From NCBI GenBank assembly GCA_900769975.1, contig CAAGIR010000162.1, positions 1 to 64,000 on the forward strand: a DNA stretch of 64,000 bases, given 5' to 3'. Each line of letters starts with the position of its first letter. The stretch's first letter is position 1. The position numbers and the translations under genes are program-made. Source of the stretch: Spirochaetia bacterium (GTDB lineage: Bacteria; Spirochaetota; Spirochaetia; Treponematales; Treponemataceae). Below the pieces are notes generated by a model. That model was not told the DNA's origin. It ran no database searches and saw only the letters and a program-made list of their open reading frames with translations. Shown here piece by piece: positions 35,695-43,551 of this stretch.

Positions 35695-36713
35695 GATTTT
35701 AATATGTTTTTAAAGTCATTTGACAGAGAAATTTTTATCTGCAGCGGAATATTCAAATTATTTTGGGGGAAATCCATTTGAGCAGATTGCAGATAAAAAT
35801 CTTGTGGAAATCCATTTTTTTTAAGATTTATATGAGAACCATAATAACTGTCGCCAAGAAGCGGATAACCATGCATGGCACTTTGAGCACGAATCTGATG
35901 TTTTCTGCCAGTAATTAAATGTATTCTGGCAAAAGTAACATCTGTCTGCTCATATTTTCCATAAGCAAGCGGGGTAATCAACAACTCTGCATTTTTGACC
36001 GTATTTTTTTCGTCTTTACGCTTTTCGTATTCGTTTTTTCCAAAAGCATTTACTATATAAAATGAATTTTGCTGTTCATAATTGTTTTCTATATAATCTG
36101 ACCATAAATCCTGATGCTGAATAGATCCTGCTTTTCCTTGTAAAATTGTATAATATGTTTTTTGGATTTTGTGGTTTTGAATATTTTGAGAAAACCATCT
36201 TGCACCATCAAGGCTCATGGAAAAAGCCAGTAAACCTGTTGTTTTTTTATCTAGACGATGCAAAGGTCCAGATTTAAATGTCAAAGAATAATTCTGTTTT
36301 TGTAAAAAATAGTTTTGTACCTTTTTTTCAAGAGAATTTTTGTCACCATGAACGTTTATATCATAAGGTTTATTAATGATGAGAATGTGATTGTTTTCAA
36401 ATACTATTTCCAATTGTTCCAGAGATTTATTTTTTTCAATTTCTGATTTAATATTTTCTTTTTGACAAAACTGTTCAGCGTTAGTATTTTTATTATCTTC
36501 GCAATTTGAAAATATAAAGGAAGGAATTGAAATGACGTCGCCGTTTTTTATGCGGTAATTTTCTTTTATATTATGATTATTTATTTTTATGAATTTTTTT
36601 CTGATTAACCTGTAAATTTCGGTGAGGGAAGTTTGCGGAATTAAAATTCGAAGCATTTTATCTATTCTTTTGCCTTCATCATTAACTCCAGCCGTAAAAT
36701 TCTTAAAATCCAT
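35667..36713 (-). CDS. RluA-family RNA pseudouridine synthase
   Basis: This 348-residue enzyme has an N-terminal S4 RNA-binding domain (about 15-65) and the pseudouridine synthase core. The catalytic residue is D155 in L-H-R-L-D-K-K-T-T-G-L-L. The C-terminal H-L-I-T-G-R-K-H-Q-I-R-A-Q motif is present. A long charged linker (about 70-100) joins the domains. It is of the RluC/RluD kind; the target uridines are unknown. A TATATT lies 6 nt before the ATG and no Shine-Dalgarno site is seen. Confidence 0.9.
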   Translation of the reverse strand: MDFKNFTAGVNDEGKRIDKMLRILIPQTSLTEIYRLIRKKFIKINNHNIKENYRIKNGDVISIPSFIFSNCEDNKNTNAEQFCQKENIKSEIEKNKSLEQLEIVFENNHILIINKPYDINVHGDKNSLEKKVQNYFLQKQNYSLTFKSGPLHRLDKKTTGLLAFSMSLDGARWFSQNIQNHKIQKTYYTILQGKAGSIQHQDLWSDYIENNYEQQNSFYIVNAFGKNEYEKRKDEKNTVKNAELLITPLAYGKYEQTDVTFARIHLITGRKHQIRAQSAMHGYPLLGDSYYGSHINLKKNGFPQDFYLQSAQMDFPQNNLNIPLQIKISLSNDFKNILKSCSIQKTDI

Positions 36714-36843
36714 AAAGCGAATATATCATTTTTTTAAAATTTCTACTAGTAAATTTTATAAAGTAATGATAATATTGATTAAAAGGGAAAAAATCACAAT
36801 TACAAATCTATAAAATTTTTATTTTTACCTTTGATTATTGCTT

Positions 36844-37329
36844 ATGTTACCGAATATAAAAGAACAGTTTAGATTATTTTTAATAAATCCAATATTTCTT
36901 TCGTGTGTTTTCAGTTGGCTTGGAGCTCAATTTTTGAAAACCGCAATAAATTTAATTTACGGAAGAATTCATTCAGTTTCAAATTTACTGGAAAATATGA
37001 TTTGGAGAACTGGAGGAATGCCTTCAAGCCATTCTGCTTTGGTTTCTTCTCTTTGTACAACAATCGCATTCAGAAACGGATTAAATTCTGATATTTTTGT
37101 ATTTTCTTTATGTTTTTTTCTTGTAACCATACGAGATGCTTTTGGGGTACGTCATTCAAGCGGCATTCAGGCAAAAAAAATTAATGAAATTGGTACTGAA
37201 CTTGAAAACAACAAAGTAATTTCTGAATATAAAAAAATTAAAGAAGTAAATGGACATACTCCTATGGAAGTACTTTGCGGTTGTTTTTTAGGATTTTTTA
37301 TTGGTCTTGCTTTTTCTGTACTAAAATAA
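36844..37329 (+). CDS. Divergent PAP2-family (DUF212) membrane protein
   Basis: This protein of about 161 residues has the DUF212 pattern: T-G-G-M-P-S-S-H-S-A-L-V-S-S-L, then R-D-A-F-G-V-R-H-S-S-G-I-Q-A, then H-T-P-M-E-V-L-C-G-C-F-L-G. The conserved H and S/R residues match the phosphatase-like site of the PAP2 superfamily. It has three to four membrane helices. The ATG at 36844 is preferred over the TTG at 36838. It is the first gene of the Rnf2 operon; the next gene starts 2 nt after its stop. Confidence 0.8.
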   Translation: MLPNIKEQFRLFLINPIFLSCVFSWLGAQFLKTAINLIYGRIHSVSNLLENMIWRTGGMPSSHSALVSSLCTTIAFRNGLNSDIFVFSLCFFLVTIRDAFGVRHSSGIQAKKINEIGTELENNKVISEYKKIKEVNGHTPMEVLCGCFLGFFIGLAFSVLK

Positions 37330-37331
37330 GT

Positions 37332-38726
37332 ATGCAAAAATATTTCAAATTTTTATCGCCAGTTGTACTTCTCACTTTTGTCATCTTGATATTTATTTTT
37401 AAGACTGTACCAGTAGGAAAACTCTGGAATGATTACAGTGTATTATTTATCCCAAAAGACACTTCCGAAAAAATTGTTGAAGAAACGTTAAGTTCATGTG
37501 GAATTAACGAGGTTATATCTCTTTCAAATCAATTTCTTCCTATTAATTTGTCTGAAAATTCAATTGAATTTACAATGTTCAAATTAAATGCAAATAAAAA
37601 TGATTACCACAACAAAAGAATAAATTATTTTTTTGATGAATCACAAAATTTCAGATTGTATTATATTCCTGCTGCTTATTCAAAACAATTACAGGATGCT
37701 GTCCATATTTTATCACAGAATAAAATAAACTGCGGTGTTGATTCAAAACAAACGGTTTCTTTTTGGCTTTTTATTTTCTTTATTATTGCAGCGGTAATAC
37801 TTTCGATTTTTTCAAAAAATAAAATTATTTTTATTGGAAGTGCATTATTACAATTATTTTTTATATGGTGCAATCCTTTTTTTGCGGTGAGCATTGCATG
37901 CATTATCTGTTTATTACCATTGTTTTTTGTTTCTAACGTATGGAGAAGAAAAAATTTTTTATCTGTAATCGTAAATAATATCTGGAGCATTGTCATTTTT
38001 TTTGTATCTGTTTTATGCTGTTTCAGCGTTTCATTAAAAACAGGATTTTTATTTTTGGCGGACATTATTTGCATAGTAACTTTTTTATACTTTTTTTATT
38101 CAATCGAAGATTTATTTATCCAGAAAAAGCTTTTTATTCCAGTTTTTATCAAGTCTGCAAAACAGGTTAATCTTTTTGCAAAGAAAACAAGAATCGTAAT
38201 GTACACATTGCTTGCAGGAACATTTTTGAGCATTGCTTTCTTTTTTATAAGTTCAACAAACCAAATTCAGACAAATAAAACAAACAGTACTTTGTCTTTG
38301 CCTTCAAATGTAAATAATATCATTAGTGTGAAATCTGAAAATCTTCCTGAACTGGAAGATTATTATAAATGGATTTGGAATATAAAATCGGCTCCGTATA
38401 AATCTTTAAATAAAGATAATGCTGATAATTACGTAGAATTTTCACATTTTGCCGAAGAAAATGGCAGGATAATTGAATCAAAAACAATTTATTCCTACAA
38501 TCAGACTTTTAAAGATAATGTTTTTGATGAAATTGATAAACTGAACTTTAATTCTATAGAAAAAGTATTAAAATCGGAAGGGAAAGATTTTTCAGCTGGC
38601 TACGTTTCGAATGGAAGCACAAATACAAATTTATTTTGTGTGATTATGATGATTTTTTGCTTTATCGTATTACTTTTTATTTATTTTTCTATTATGATAG
38701 TAAAATTGAGGAAAATTAAAAAATGA
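37332..38726 (+). CDS. Unrecognised polytopic membrane protein of the Rnf2 operon
   Basis: This 464-residue protein has a membrane helix at about 8-24, an extracytoplasmic-looking alpha/beta domain (about 30-138), and a cluster of helices (about 143-310). A second soluble domain (about 320-425) and a final helix (about 430-455) follow. I recognise no family motif. The start lies 2 nt after the DUF212 gene and its stop overlaps the start of the RnfC-like gene (ATGA), so it is tightly coupled to the diverged Rnf genes and may be an extra subunit or assembly factor. Confidence 0.75.
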   Translation: MQKYFKFLSPVVLLTFVILIFIFKTVPVGKLWNDYSVLFIPKDTSEKIVEETLSSCGINEVISLSNQFLPINLSENSIEFTMFKLNANKNDYHNKRINYFFDESQNFRLYYIPAAYSKQLQDAVHILSQNKINCGVDSKQTVSFWLFIFFIIAAVILSIFSKNKIIFIGSALLQLFFIWCNPFFAVSIACIICLLPLFFVSNVWRRKNFLSVIVNNIWSIVIFFVSVLCCFSVSLKTGFLFLADIICIVTFLYFFYSIEDLFIQKKLFIPVFIKSAKQVNLFAKKTRIVMYTLLAGTFLSIAFFFISSTNQIQTNKTNSTLSLPSNVNNIISVKSENLPELEDYYKWIWNIKSAPYKSLNKDNADNYVEFSHFAEENGRIIESKTIYSYNQTFKDNVFDEIDKLNFNSIEKVLKSEGKDFSAGYVSNGSTNTNLFCVIMMIFCFIVLLFIYFSIMIVKLRKIKK

Positions 38727-40048
38727 AATTGAATTATCAAAATCTTTCGTCTGTCATAAAAAATTACAAAACTTCTCAAAATTCATTTCTTTCAAAAGAA
38801 TTTTTTATTCCTCTTGAACAGGAGTACACAACCGATTATAAAAGCCTTGTCAATATTGGAGATGAAGTAAAGGAAGGGCAGGTGATTGCAAGTTCAATTG
38901 GAAAACTTTCTGAAACGACTTACATACATTCTTCTGTTCCAGGACAAGTGATGGATATTCTCCCTGTTTATACTTCAAGCGGTAAACAAAAATATGCAAT
39001 TAAAATAAAACTGGGCGGAAAATTTTCGTATCTTGGAAAAAAAATTAAAGAAAAGGACTTAGAATTATTTACATCACAGGACATTATTTCTGAATTAATA
39101 AATAAAGGTGTTGTTAATACATTTAATATAAAAAAAGTTTACAACGTAGGATTACAGATAAAAAATTCTAAATCAAAAAATCTAATTGTACGCCTTTTTG
39201 ATGAAGATCCTTTTCGTTTTACAGATTCGCTTACATCAAAATTTTATCCAAACGAAATAATTACAGGCGCTAAAATTCTTGCAAAAGCAATGAATGCTAG
39301 CGGAATACTTTTTGTAATTGACAGCAAATTTGAAAATAAATCTTTATTTGATGAAATTAATATTTCAAATTTCAGATTTTTGGAAATAAAGACAAATAAA
39401 ACACCGTCCGTTGCAAAAAGGGAAATAATTTCTGCATTTTCTAAATCAAATTTAAGAAAATCATGTAATTTTGAAGTTACAAAAAATGATTTTTTCACCG
39501 ATTCTTCTACATTATATGAAGTATATAAAGCCGTAGTTTGCAATATTCCTTCTATCAGCAGGTTGGTACATTTTTCGGGAAATTGTCTTTATTCTTCTTG
39601 TATTCTTGATGTAAAATTCGGCACACCATTAAAAGACATAGTAAATCAGTTAGGCGGATTTGCAAAAGAACCTTCTATGATTGTAATAAACGGTCTCCTT
39701 TATGGAAATTCGGTTGAATCATTAAACGTTCCAATCACAAAATCTGTAAAATCTGTTGAATTCATAAATAAAGTAAAATTTACAGACAGTCAGATTTATT
39801 CTTGTGTGAATTGCGGAAACTGTCGTTATGTATGTCCGTCAAAATTGTCTCCAGACGTAATTTATTCGTATGTAACTGATTTCCACAATCTTCCGCAGAA
39901 CATTACAGAATCAATAGATAAATGTGAAAGCTGTTTTTTATGCAACACTGTTTGTCCAGCAAGGCTTCCATTAACCAACACAATTTCCTGGTTAAAAGAA
40001 AAGCTAAAGAAAGAAAATATGGAAAAAACGCTTGAAAATCAGATATAA
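38723..40048 (+). CDS. Diverged RnfC-like protein (Rnf2)
   Basis: This 441-residue protein keeps the RnfC outline: an N-terminal barrel with H-S-S-V-P-G-Q-V, a Rossmann-like middle and two C-terminal [4Fe-4S] motifs, C-V-N-C-G-N-C-R-Y-V-C-P and C-E-S-C-F-L-C-N-T-V-C-P. The glycine-rich G-G-A-S-F-P motif of Rnf1 is absent; the matching segment reads N-K-G-V-V-N-T-F-N. The A-E-C-E-P-Y site is replaced by D-E-D-P-F-R-F-T-D. NADH and FMN binding are therefore doubtful. The gene overlaps the upstream gene by 4 nt. Confidence 0.8.
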   Translation: MKLNYQNLSSVIKNYKTSQNSFLSKEFFIPLEQEYTTDYKSLVNIGDEVKEGQVIASSIGKLSETTYIHSSVPGQVMDILPVYTSSGKQKYAIKIKLGGKFSYLGKKIKEKDLELFTSQDIISELINKGVVNTFNIKKVYNVGLQIKNSKSKNLIVRLFDEDPFRFTDSLTSKFYPNEIITGAKILAKAMNASGILFVIDSKFENKSLFDEINISNFRFLEIKTNKTPSVAKREIISAFSKSNLRKSCNFEVTKNDFFTDSSTLYEVYKAVVCNIPSISRLVHFSGNCLYSSCILDVKFGTPLKDIVNQLGGFAKEPSMIVINGLLYGNSVESLNVPITKSVKSVEFINKVKFTDSQIYSCVNCGNCRYVCPSKLSPDVIYSYVTDFHNLPQNITESIDKCESCFLCNTVCPARLPLTNTISWLKEKLKKENMEKTLENQI

Positions 40049-40062
40049 TATAGGAAAAGAAA

Positions 40063-41130
40063 ATGAACAATATTTCTATAGATTTAAAATTACAAAAGAA
40101 AATGCAGAATATAAATCCTCTTTTTTTTATACGGCCTTCTATTTATGCAGTTAATATCAGATTTTTGTTTTTGCTTGCTTTGCAATATGCAATGCTTCTT
40201 GTTACAAAAAGTTATGATGCTGCAATCGTAATAGGAAGTTCAACTTTGGGAGGAATTGCCGCTGCAAGCATTAATTTTCTTATTTTCCATGAAAAACCGT
40301 TTCATTTTCTAAACATAATTTTGCAGGGTATGGTCATAGGATTTCTATTGCCGCAGGAATATCCTGTCGTTATTGTTTTTTTCATTACATTTTTTACACT
40401 GGTAATTTCCCGCTGTGTTTTATTTAAAAGCATAAACTGCTGGATAAACGTCTGCTGTGTGGCTGTTTTAATTGCATGGTTTATAGGAAGACGTTTTTTT
40501 CCGCAATTTATTATTACATCAGATTTAGTACCGTTAAAAAATTCTTCTGTATATTTAATTCAAAACGGCAGTTTTCCGATTTACAGTTTTGATTCTACAA
40601 TAACGAATTTTTTAAATACAAAAGTTTTTTCTTTTTTTAAAGTTACAGTTCCAGAAGGTTTTGTTTCACTTTTTTGGGATACACATTCGTCTATTCCAGC
40701 ATTCAGATTTAATCTGCTTACAATCATTTCTTCTATAATAATTTTTTCAGATAATGCTTTTTCAGGAATTATTCCTTCATTAATGCTTATAGTTTACGGT
40801 ATTTTAGTTCGTTTGTTTGCTCCTATGGTTTTTGGAGGCGACTTTAATCAAGGTGATATTTTACTGGCATTTTTGACAGGTGGAACTTTATTCTGCAGTG
40901 TATTTTTAATACAATGGTATGGAACAGTGCCTATTTATTTAAGCGGTAAGATACTTTTAGGAGTATTAGCGGGCATAATAGCGTTTTTGATAATGGGAGT
41001 GGGAACTTCACCGATTGGAATAATTTACACAGTTTTGATTACGAATTTTGCAAATATATTCATCAGGGCAATTCAAGAAGATAAAAAGATAAATAAAAAT
41101 CTCACATTAAAAAAGTCAGCTGATGCATGA
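40063..41130 (+). CDS. Diverged RnfD-like protein (Rnf2)
   Basis: This 355-residue polytopic membrane protein aligns with RnfD in length, helix pattern and position, including a G-K-I-L-L-G-V-L-A-G-I-I-A-F-L-I helix like that before the F-G-G-Y-P loop of RnfD. The S-S-A-T flavinylation motif of Rnf1 is not clearly present. The nearest sequence is F-D-S-T-I-T, which might still hold a Thr. The F-G-G-Y-P-E-G-V loop is G-V-G-T-S-P-I-G here. Flavin attachment is uncertain. Confidence 0.75.
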   Translation: MNNISIDLKLQKKMQNINPLFFIRPSIYAVNIRFLFLLALQYAMLLVTKSYDAAIVIGSSTLGGIAAASINFLIFHEKPFHFLNIILQGMVIGFLLPQEYPVVIVFFITFFTLVISRCVLFKSINCWINVCCVAVLIAWFIGRRFFPQFIITSDLVPLKNSSVYLIQNGSFPIYSFDSTITNFLNTKVFSFFKVTVPEGFVSLFWDTHSSIPAFRFNLLTIISSIIIFSDNAFSGIIPSLMLIVYGILVRLFAPMVFGGDFNQGDILLAFLTGGTLFCSVFLIQWYGTVPIYLSGKILLGVLAGIIAFLIMGVGTSPIGIIYTVLITNFANIFIRAIQEDKKINKNLTLKKSADA

Positions 41131-41157
41131 TATTACTCATAATTTTTGGGAGTATGT

Positions 41158-41619
41158 ATGAAAAATGAAATTACAAATAAAGAATTTTTTATAAGATACG
41201 GAATTTTTGTTGCAATAATTGTTGTTTTATTCGGAATTCTGATTTTTCCAATTAAAGCATCACAAAAAACATGGACTAAAAGTTTAAGGTCAAATATCGA
41301 ATTTGTTCTTGATGAAAGAGAACCAAATGGCTGGAGTGTAGAAAATTCAATTCCTATAAATAATCCGTTTTACATGAATACAGCCTGTTTTAATGCCAGA
41401 AACAGATCTTCGGGAGAATTATATAAAGTAATAATTATAAGGATACAAACTTTGTACGGTCCGCTTCCTGGAGTTTTTTTAATTGATAACAATATGAATG
41501 TTGAATTTGTAGGATTTTCATCTTTGCATGGAAGAATTGCAAATCAGATTAAAGAAAATAAAAAATCAGTGCGAATAGAATATTGGAAACGAAGAATTCC
41601 AGACATTATTTTTGATTAA
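41158..41619 (+). CDS. Diverged, flavin-motif-less RnfG-like protein (Rnf2)
   Basis: This protein of about 153 residues has one N-terminal helix (about 10-32) and a short soluble domain with L-Y-G-P-L-P-G-V-F-L-I-D, in the place of the FMN-binding domain. The S-G-A-T-x-T motif is absent, and the protein ends about 45 residues earlier than RnfG of Rnf1. It cannot carry covalent FMN in the usual way. The start at 41158 is chosen because GGGAG lies 5 nt upstream. Assignment rests on gene order and weak similarity. Confidence 0.65.
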   Translation: MKNEITNKEFFIRYGIFVAIIVVLFGILIFPIKASQKTWTKSLRSNIEFVLDEREPNGWSVENSIPINNPFYMNTACFNARNRSSGELYKVIIIRIQTLYGPLPGVFLIDNNMNVEFVGFSSLHGRIANQIKENKKSVRIEYWKRRIPDIIFD

Positions 41620-41635
41620 AGAAGGATTTGATTTT

Positions 41636-42247
41636 ATGAAAAATAAAAATTTATATTTTTATCTTACAGCATATTTAGCCTTATTGATTCCCGCACCAGG
41701 CAGATTTGTATATGGCTTTACATTAATGATGGAATTATTTTTGTTATCTTTTGTAGCAATTTTTTCAATAATCTTTGTACAGAAAATTAAATTTGAACAG
41801 TTAAAATCAATTATTTTCATTCTTATTATAATTTCCTTTACGATTTTGTTCAGACAACTTATGATATTTATAAATGCAGAGGTAGTATTAACGCTTGGAT
41901 TTCTTTTATATCTGCCGCCTGTTTCGCTATTAATATTAAATATTTTGTTTACTCAACATCAGGAAGATTTTTTGCCGCAGTTTAAGCATAATGTTATAAA
42001 AACAACTATTTTTACTTTTGGTGGAATGATTATTTTTCTCATTAGGGATATTTTTGGCTACGGAACTTTTACTTTTTTTGGGAAAAATCATTTTATTTAC
42101 GAAAAAGTTTTATTTAATTCAAATGATATAGGGATTTTTTCACTACTTGCAACAATTCCTGGTGTATTGATACTGATTGGGTTATTGTATTTTATATATA
42201 TTAAAATTTCGAATAAATTTGATATTATCAAATTAAAAGAAGAATAA
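41636..42247 (+). CDS. Diverged RnfE-like protein without cysteines (Rnf2)
   Basis: This protein of about 203 residues has six predicted membrane helices and the landmark F-L-I-R-D-I-F-G-Y-G-T-F, which matches L-V-R-E-L-F-G-A-G-T-L in RnfE of Rnf1. It contains no cysteine at all, so it cannot supply ligands for the membrane [2Fe-2S] cluster. The first ligand site reads A-L-L-I-P-A-P-G instead of G-L-C-S-S-L-G. AAGGA lies about 9 nt before the ATG at 41636. Confidence 0.78.
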   Translation: MKNKNLYFYLTAYLALLIPAPGRFVYGFTLMMELFLLSFVAIFSIIFVQKIKFEQLKSIIFILIIISFTILFRQLMIFINAEVVLTLGFLLYLPPVSLLILNILFTQHQEDFLPQFKHNVIKTTIFTFGGMIIFLIRDIFGYGTFTFFGKNHFIYEKVLFNSNDIGIFSLLATIPGVLILIGLLYFIYIKISNKFDIIKLKEE

Positions 42248-42260
42248 GGGATTGCATTTT

Positions 42261-42824
42261 ATGATTTATTTAGAAAGTTTTTTATATTATACAATATTTT
42301 CTTCCATAATTGTAATTTATGGAATAGGACTGAACAGAACTGTGGAAATTGGAGTTTCTTTTTTTTATAAGCCTGTTTTTTATTTAAAAGCATTATTTTC
42401 AATTATTTCCAGTTCTGTATTAAGCTGGGTTTTTACAAAATATATCCTCATACCATTATCGTTAATAGAATTTTTTCCGCTTGTTTCATTATTAATTTTT
42501 GTTTGTCTTAATACTTTTATAGAATCATTGATTCGTCTTACATGCGGTTTTTCTGCTTCAGAATTTGTTATTTCATTTTTGATAGTTTTACTGTCTATAT
42601 TTGAAAGTACTTCGATTTTATTTTCAATATTAATTTGTATCAGCAGTTTTACAACACTTCTTATTTTGGTGCCGTTTTGTTTGTCATTTAAAAAACGCAT
42701 TACTGCAAATGGAAACAAAATGGACAAACAATATTATGCATTATTTTTTATTTTCCTTGCTGTGTTGATTTTGCTTGTAACCGTTTTTGATACTAACTGG
42801 TTGATTTCTGGAGTGATAAAATGA
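42261..42824 (+). CDS. Diverged RnfA-like protein lacking ligand cysteines (Rnf2)
   Basis: This protein of about 187 residues has six predicted membrane helices and sits in the rnfA position. The A-I-C-P-F-I-G and T-T-N-C-A-V-L-G sites of RnfA are replaced by V-I-Y-G-I-G-L and L-S-I-F-E-S-T, so both cluster ligands are missing. The ATG at 42261 follows AAGGG by about 10 nt. An upstream TTG at 42252 is less likely. Its end overlaps the RnfB-like gene by 4 nt (ATGA). Confidence 0.75.
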   Translation: MIYLESFLYYTIFSSIIVIYGIGLNRTVEIGVSFFYKPVFYLKALFSIISSSVLSWVFTKYILIPLSLIEFFPLVSLLIFVCLNTFIESLIRLTCGFSASEFVISFLIVLLSIFESTSILFSILICISSFTTLLILVPFCLSFKKRITANGNKMDKQYYALFFIFLAVLILLVTVFDTNWLISGVIK

Positions 42825-43432
42825 TTTTGTCTATAATTTTATTTGTTTTGATTATACTGGTAATTGCAATCTTAATTATATTCTCGATTTATGTGCTTCT
42901 TCCTTCTATTAATTTATCAGAAGAATTAACGGACGACCCTGTAATTCCTTCAAAAAAAGCAACAGTACTGCTTTATAATAAAGAAGTACAGAAAACTGGC
43001 AAAAAAGCTGTCGTTTTGTGTTCCTGTAACAAAAACACCACTTTAAAACGCTCAAGTTTTAATGAAGAAAATTCATGTTTTATGGTAAAAATGGTATTTG
43101 GAACAGGTATTGACTGTCCTTTTGCATGCCTAGGGTTAGGGGACTGTATTAAAGTTTGTCCTCAGGAAGCAATTTTTATAGAAAACAATACAGCAGTTAT
43201 TTCGGACAATTGCTGTGGATGCGGTAAATGTGCAGAAATTTGCCCTCAGAAAATAATTCAGCTTGTTCCAAAATCACAAGATTCTATAGTTTTATGTAAT
43301 AATACAAGTCAGCATAATTTGACATCATGTTCAGAATTTCAAAAAGAAAAAAAGATTAACAATCCTGAAAAAAAAGACTTTAAAATTTATACGAAATGTT
43401 ATAAAATAATAAAAAAGTTTTTATATAAATAG
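42821..43432 (+). CDS. Shortened RnfB-like protein (Rnf2)
   Basis: This 203-residue protein has an N-terminal membrane helix and two [4Fe-4S] motifs, C-P-F-A-C-L-G-L-G-D-C-I-K-V-C-P and C-C-G-C-G-K-C-A-E-I-C-P, which match the central pair of RnfB in Rnf1. It lacks the N-terminal G-A-N-C-G-G-C-G cluster motif and the two C-terminal ferredoxin motifs. The C-terminal 45 residues are Lys-rich. It closes the eight-gene operon that starts at 36844. Confidence 0.8.
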   Translation: MILSIILFVLIILVIAILIIFSIYVLLPSINLSEELTDDPVIPSKKATVLLYNKEVQKTGKKAVVLCSCNKNTTLKRSSFNEENSCFMVKMVFGTGIDCPFACLGLGDCIKVCPQEAIFIENNTAVISDNCCGCGKCAEICPQKIIQLVPKSQDSIVLCNNTSQHNLTSCSEFQKEKKINNPEKKDFKIYTKCYKIIKKFLYK

Positions 43433-43551
43433 TTTAAATATTTGGGGAAGTATTTAAATATTTTTTTATTAAAACCATTTTCATACAATAATAAATTGTT
43501 GAATTTTTTGGAATTGGCAATATTGGTGGGGCATTGCAAAAAAATGGAAAT

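Noticed and set aside
37275..37331. Extending the polytopic protein upstream to an earlier ATG
   Set aside because: The extra residues would overlap the end of the DUF212 gene out of frame, and the ATG at 37332 begins a proper hydrophobic N-terminus.
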